From positions 1 to 6,822 of the forward strand of contig CAMYJM010000143.1 in the NCBI GenBank assembly GCA_947258635.1: a DNA stretch of 6,822 bases, written 5' to 3'. Position numbers and translations under genes: made by a program. Below the pieces are notes generated by a model. The model ran no database searches. It was not told where the DNA came from and saw only the letters and a program-made list of their open reading frames with translations. This document shows positions 4,502 to 6,822 of this stretch, piece by piece; the stretch's first letter is position 1; every line of letters begins with the position of its first letter. Source of the DNA: an uncultured Acidimicrobiaceae bacterium (GTDB lineage: Bacteria; Actinomycetota; Acidimicrobiia; Spongiisociales; UBA5794).

Positions 4502-6244
4502 CTAGCTCTTGAACCAGCTTCCGCTGGCCTGGCTCCCGAGCTGCCCGAAGGCACCATCGAAGCTCCATCCCACGAGGTCGCCGGTGACCTCTCCGGAGAC
4601 TGCGGCCGCTCGGCCGCTGAAGCGACCGCGGAACGAGACCATCGTCCCGTCTACCCGTTCCTGGAAGCTGCTCGAGGATCGCGATGTCGGCCCGTCACCG
4701 ACCCAGACGACATCCAGCTCGACACTCGTCTCACCGATCGGCTCACACTCCACCAGGTCTTCCTCGAACCAGTATGTGCAGGTCTCGCCGAACAGCGGCA
4801 CCGTCGCGGTGACGGTGGCGCCGCCGAGCCGCTGCTCGATCGTGAACTGATCCCGGGCCAGCTCGGTGCCGCCGAACCAGTCTGTCCAGGTGGCCGTCTG
4901 GGACGCCTCGTCGAAGGACTCCTCGAAGCTCGAGACCCAAACCTGGTCCATCGCCACCCAGCGCTCACCCTTGAGCTTGCTCCGGCCCGACACCAGCGAC
5001 ACTTGACGGGAGGAGTAGGTTCCTGTCTCCTCGTCGAAGCTCTCCTGGAAGCCATCGGCGAAGCTGCCGGTGAACCGCTCGGACATCACCGAGGAGATCC
5101 CCTCCAGTGCCGAGCCCTCCAGCTGGCTACTGAAGTCGGCGCCAGCCCCGAAGAAGCCGGAGCCGCCGTCTGCGGCCACCCAGAACCACGAGCCGTTGGA
5201 GTCGCGGGCGAGCCTTCCGAAGCTATCGGTGAGGTCGATGTCCATGTCGCCGAAGGCTCCGCCCGCCACGGCGGCTTCACGACTCGTTGAGCGCCCCGAG
5301 AACCGCAGCCTGAATCCATCGAATTGCTCGGTGGATCGGGAGGTCGAGCGCACCACCGGCCCCTGGCCGGACCACTCGATGTTCACCGTGGTCTCGGCGG
5401 TACCGAGATCGGTGCACTCAAACGTGCCGTTGATGAAGTCATCCACGCATGTGACGCCGAACAGGGTCAAGCTCGTCATCACATGGGCTGCGGAGAGTCT
5501 TCTGTCGATCGCGAACTGTCCAGGCTCCAAATCGGCGAATCCGAACCAGTCGGTGAAGGTGGACACCTCGGTGACCTCGTCGAAGCTCGACTCAAACATG
5601 CTCACCGACAGCGCCGAGAACCTCTCGGGGCGAGCGCCCTTCGTCTTCGATGTGCCGTCGATCACCTGGGCACCCCGGAAACTGAAAGTCTGGGTGGCCT
5701 CGTCGAAGGACTCGGCGAACGCTTCGGCGATCGACCCACGGAACTGGTCACGCGAGATTGTCGGCCGGGCCCCGGGCTTCGGCTTGGCGAAGGAGATCTG
5801 CAGCGTGGCGTCCGGCGGCGCCTCGAAGAAGGCACCGGCTTGAACCAGGTATGTCGTCCCGGCCGCGGCCGAGAAGGTCAGAGCCGACTCGAGCGAATCG
5901 AAGGTGTCGTCGTTGCAGGCGATCAGCGTGGCGTCGTCGAACCCCGAGCCGACCCACACGGCCAAAGCGGTGTCGTAATTGGAGCCTGCGGTGTCGATCC
6001 GGACTTCGCTGTCGCTGTCGAGCGTCACCGCATACCAAACGGTGTTGCCAAAAGGAGCGCACGTCTCGACTGGCTCGTCCGGCTCGGTGGTCGCCTCGCC
6101 GACGGAAACGGAATCCGAGAACGGAATCGTCGCCACCGGGGTGGCGTTGGCGAGGTCGTCGTTCGATGGAGCCGCGGCCAACGCCGCCGCCGGGACCATC
6201 CACACGACCATCGTGAATACGGTCAAACAGATGATGCGTCGCAT
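4502..6244 (-). CDS. Secreted protein: PPC-like beta-sandwich domain plus two copies of an unrecognised ~190-residue domain
   Basis: This is a 580-residue exported protein of unknown function. Residues 1-24 are a Sec signal peptide (MRRIICLTVFTMVVW, then PAAALAA before APSNDD) with no lipobox. Residues 25-153 resemble the bacterial pre-peptidase-C-like beta-sandwich: SNDDLANATPV, a TVWYAVTL strand, DTAGSNYDTALAVW, ACNDD and GTTYLVQAG. Two copies of a second domain follow, at about 165-356 and 388-580, joined by a Gly/Ser-rich linker. They align at a constant offset of 223 residues with one gap near the end. Shared marks are SFDE (twice per copy), TDWFG, a Cys pair 11 residues apart (266/277 and 489/500), FSGR and a terminal GSWF. 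The Cys pairs probably form disulfides outside the cell. No catalytic motif or C-terminal anchor is visible, so a surface or matrix binding role is only a guess. AGGAGG at 6252-6257 supports ATG 6244 (7 nt); ATG 6247 (4 nt) is also possible. Confidence 0.85.
   Translation of the reverse strand: MRRIICLTVFTMVVWMVPAAALAAAPSNDDLANATPVATIPFSDSVSVGEATTEPDEPVETCAPFGNTVWYAVTLDSDSEVRIDTAGSNYDTALAVWVGSGFDDATLIACNDDTFDSLESALTFSAAAGTTYLVQAGAFFEAPPDATLQISFAKPKPGARPTISRDQFRGSIAEAFAESFDEATQTFSFRGAQVIDGTSKTKGARPERFSALSVSMFESSFDEVTEVSTFTDWFGFADLEPGQFAIDRRLSAAHVMTSLTLFGVTCVDDFINGTFECTDLGTAETTVNIEWSGQGPVVRSTSRSTEQFDGFRLRFSGRSTSREAAVAGGAFGDMDIDLTDSFGRLARDSNGSWFWVAADGGSGFFGAGADFSSQLEGSALEGISSVMSERFTGSFADGFQESFDEETGTYSSRQVSLVSGRSKLKGERWVAMDQVWVSSFEESFDEASQTATWTDWFGGTELARDQFTIEQRLGGATVTATVPLFGETCTYWFEEDLVECEPIGETSVELDVVWVGDGPTSRSSSSFQERVDGTMVSFRGRFSGRAAAVSGEVTGDLVGWSFDGAFGQLGSQASGSWFKS
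4505..5083 (-). repeat. Second copy of the duplicated domain (residues 388-580)
   Basis: This copy runs from SERFTGSFADGF to the C-terminal GSWFKS. It is clearly related to the first copy at protein level but diverged, so the duplication is old rather than recent. Key positions are SFDE at 402-405 and 443-446, WTDWFG at 453-458, and Cys489 and Cys500. Confidence 0.75.
5177..5752 (-). repeat. First copy of the duplicated domain (residues 165-356)
   Basis: This copy runs from RDQFRGSIAEAF to GSWFWV. Key positions are SFDE at 179-182 and 220-223, FTDWFG at 230-235, and Cys266 and Cys277. Each falls exactly 223 residues before its partner in the second copy. Confidence 0.75.
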
Positions 6245-6247
6245 CAT

Positions 6248-6414
6248 CAACCCTCCTGTCCAAGCCCGAACCCGCTCGGGCGAATCTCCCCCAATTTGGG
6301 CGCTGAGCCAATGGTAACGAAGGGTCGACCATATTGGTTCGGCGTTCGTGGCTGTTTGTGGGGGAGCGATAGGCGCTGCCACGGAGGCCTAGGCTGGAGG
6401 TCAGGAGCGACCCG
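6248..6414. promoter_or_regulatory. Divergent intergenic region between secreted-protein and Fe-S protein genes
   Basis: These 167 bp hold the ribosome sites of both genes (AGGAGG at 6252-6257 on minus, AGGAG at 6403-6407 on plus). Several small symmetric elements lie here: GCCCGA/TCGGGC (6264-6269 with 6276-6281), CCCAA-T-TTGGG (about 6290-6300) and ACCA-TAT-TGGT (6329-6339). Upstream of the last, CCAATGGT (6309-6316) is almost its inverted partner. These could be regulator sites. No confident -10/-35 pair is seen on either strand. Confidence 0.4.
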
Positions 6415-6822
6415 ATGATCGGCAGTTACGACCTCGAAGTTCTCACGCCGCCGTGTGACCCGGCTTCTCCGCGGCTCGTGGCCAAAGCTCACCTGGCCGA
6501 CGACATCGCGGCGGTCCTGCCCTATCTCAATGCCATATTGCCGGACGCCAGCTATTGGCCGGAAGCGAAGTCACTGACGTGTGAGGATGACGGGCACTCG
6601 ATTGCGTTCCATGCCCGCGAGATAGCCGTGGCCGATATCGCCGATGGTGCCGACGCTGAGCGCCTCGTCGGCGGCCTGGTGGATCTGGTCAACCGCACCT
6701 GGCGGCGGCGCGCCGAGATCGTACCCAGCGTCGCCACTCGGCGCCGGGCGACGCCGATGGCGGTGTATGAGCTTCTGCCCGGGACCAACTGCAAGGACTG
6801 CGGCCTGGCGGGTTGCTGGCAA
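6415..6822 (+). CDS. [4Fe-4S]-binding protein with PF04060-like cluster domain (3' end outside window)
   Basis: The frame is open from ATG 6415 to the right edge: 136 codons with no stop. AGGAG at 6403-6407 lies 7 nt before the ATG. The N-terminal region of about 110 residues (PYLNAILPDASYWPEAKSL, HSIAFHAREIAVADI, VDLVNRTWRRRAEI) resembles proteins annotated as Fe-S cluster proteins. It leads into VYELLPGTNCKDCGLAGCW. That end is the start of the cysteine-rich domain found in the corrinoid iron-sulfur subunit of CO dehydrogenase/acetyl-CoA synthase and in Rnf- and dehalogenase-related proteins. Cys126, Cys129 and Cys134 give CxxC-x4-C, and the fourth ligand is expected about 16-17 residues later, beyond the edge. 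A role in electron transfer or in delivering a cluster is likely, but the partner is unknown. No C1-pathway gene is in view. Confidence 0.8.
   Translation, partial: MIGSYDLEVLTPPCDPASPRLVAKAHLADDIAAVLPYLNAILPDASYWPEAKSLTCEDDGHSIAFHAREIAVADIADGADAERLVGGLVDLVNRTWRRRAEIVPSVATRRRATPMAVYELLPGTNCKDCGLAGCWQ

Noticed and set aside
6264..6281. GCCCGA/TCGGGC hairpin as a terminator or attenuator
   Set aside because: The stem is only 6 bp, lies just upstream of a start codon and has no U-run; it is mentioned only as part of the divergent gap.
4454..6418. Long plus-strand open frames (278, 257 and 364 codons) opposite the secreted-protein gene
   Set aside because: They mirror the minus-strand gene, which has a signal peptide, domain match, repeats, Shine-Dalgarno and terminator. 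The plus-strand translations show no domain and low-complexity Arg/Gly/His content.

Overview
The window is high-GC bacterial DNA with GTG starts, few AT-rich promoters and U-poor hairpin terminators. One gene encodes an F420-dependent split-barrel (PPOX-class) enzyme. Together these point to an Actinomycetota genome. A secreted protein opening with an 'SNDDLANAT' beta-sandwich domain is compatible with an Acidimicrobiia-like lineage, but that placement is an inference. Seven protein genes are supported; two of them (positions 1-555 and 6415-6822) are cut by the window edges.

Left part (1-1116, minus strand): a TIR-domain gene runs off the left edge. It has a good Shine-Dalgarno and a plausible promoter. 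Upstream of it lies a short, very acidic exported protein that ends in a perfect 13-bp hairpin terminator. A 388-bp gap (1117-1504) follows and is unusually rich in inverted repeats. It holds an 83-nt near-continuous imperfect hairpin and a pair of 13-bp arms, each built around the palindrome GCGGTACCGC. This gap is the least explained part of the window and may encode a structured leader or a small RNA.

Middle part (1505-4403): an aminoglycoside-phosphotransferase-fold kinase (minus) and a MalK/UgpC/PotA-type ABC ATPase (plus) diverge from a 118-bp gap. The ATPase has no permease or binding protein beside it and carries non-consensus residues in the Q-loop, the signature motif and the H-loop. 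The kinase has Gln where the catalytic-loop Asn is usual. The ATPase converges on an F420-dependent PPOX-class oxidoreductase gene, which looks leaderless.

Right part (4404-6822): a 580-residue exported protein on the minus strand has a pre-peptidase-C-like N-terminal domain followed by two copies of a domain of about 190 residues. The copies align at a constant 223-residue offset with one gap and share a cysteine pair. I do not recognise the duplicated domain. A divergent 170-bp gap separates it from a plus-strand gene for a [4Fe-4S] protein, which is cut after its third cluster cysteine.

No operon longer than one gene is evident. No tRNA, rRNA, insertion sequence, integrase or CRISPR array was seen. 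The genes do not form an obvious single pathway. The TIR protein could be a defence or NAD-consuming effector, but no partner gene is visible in the window.
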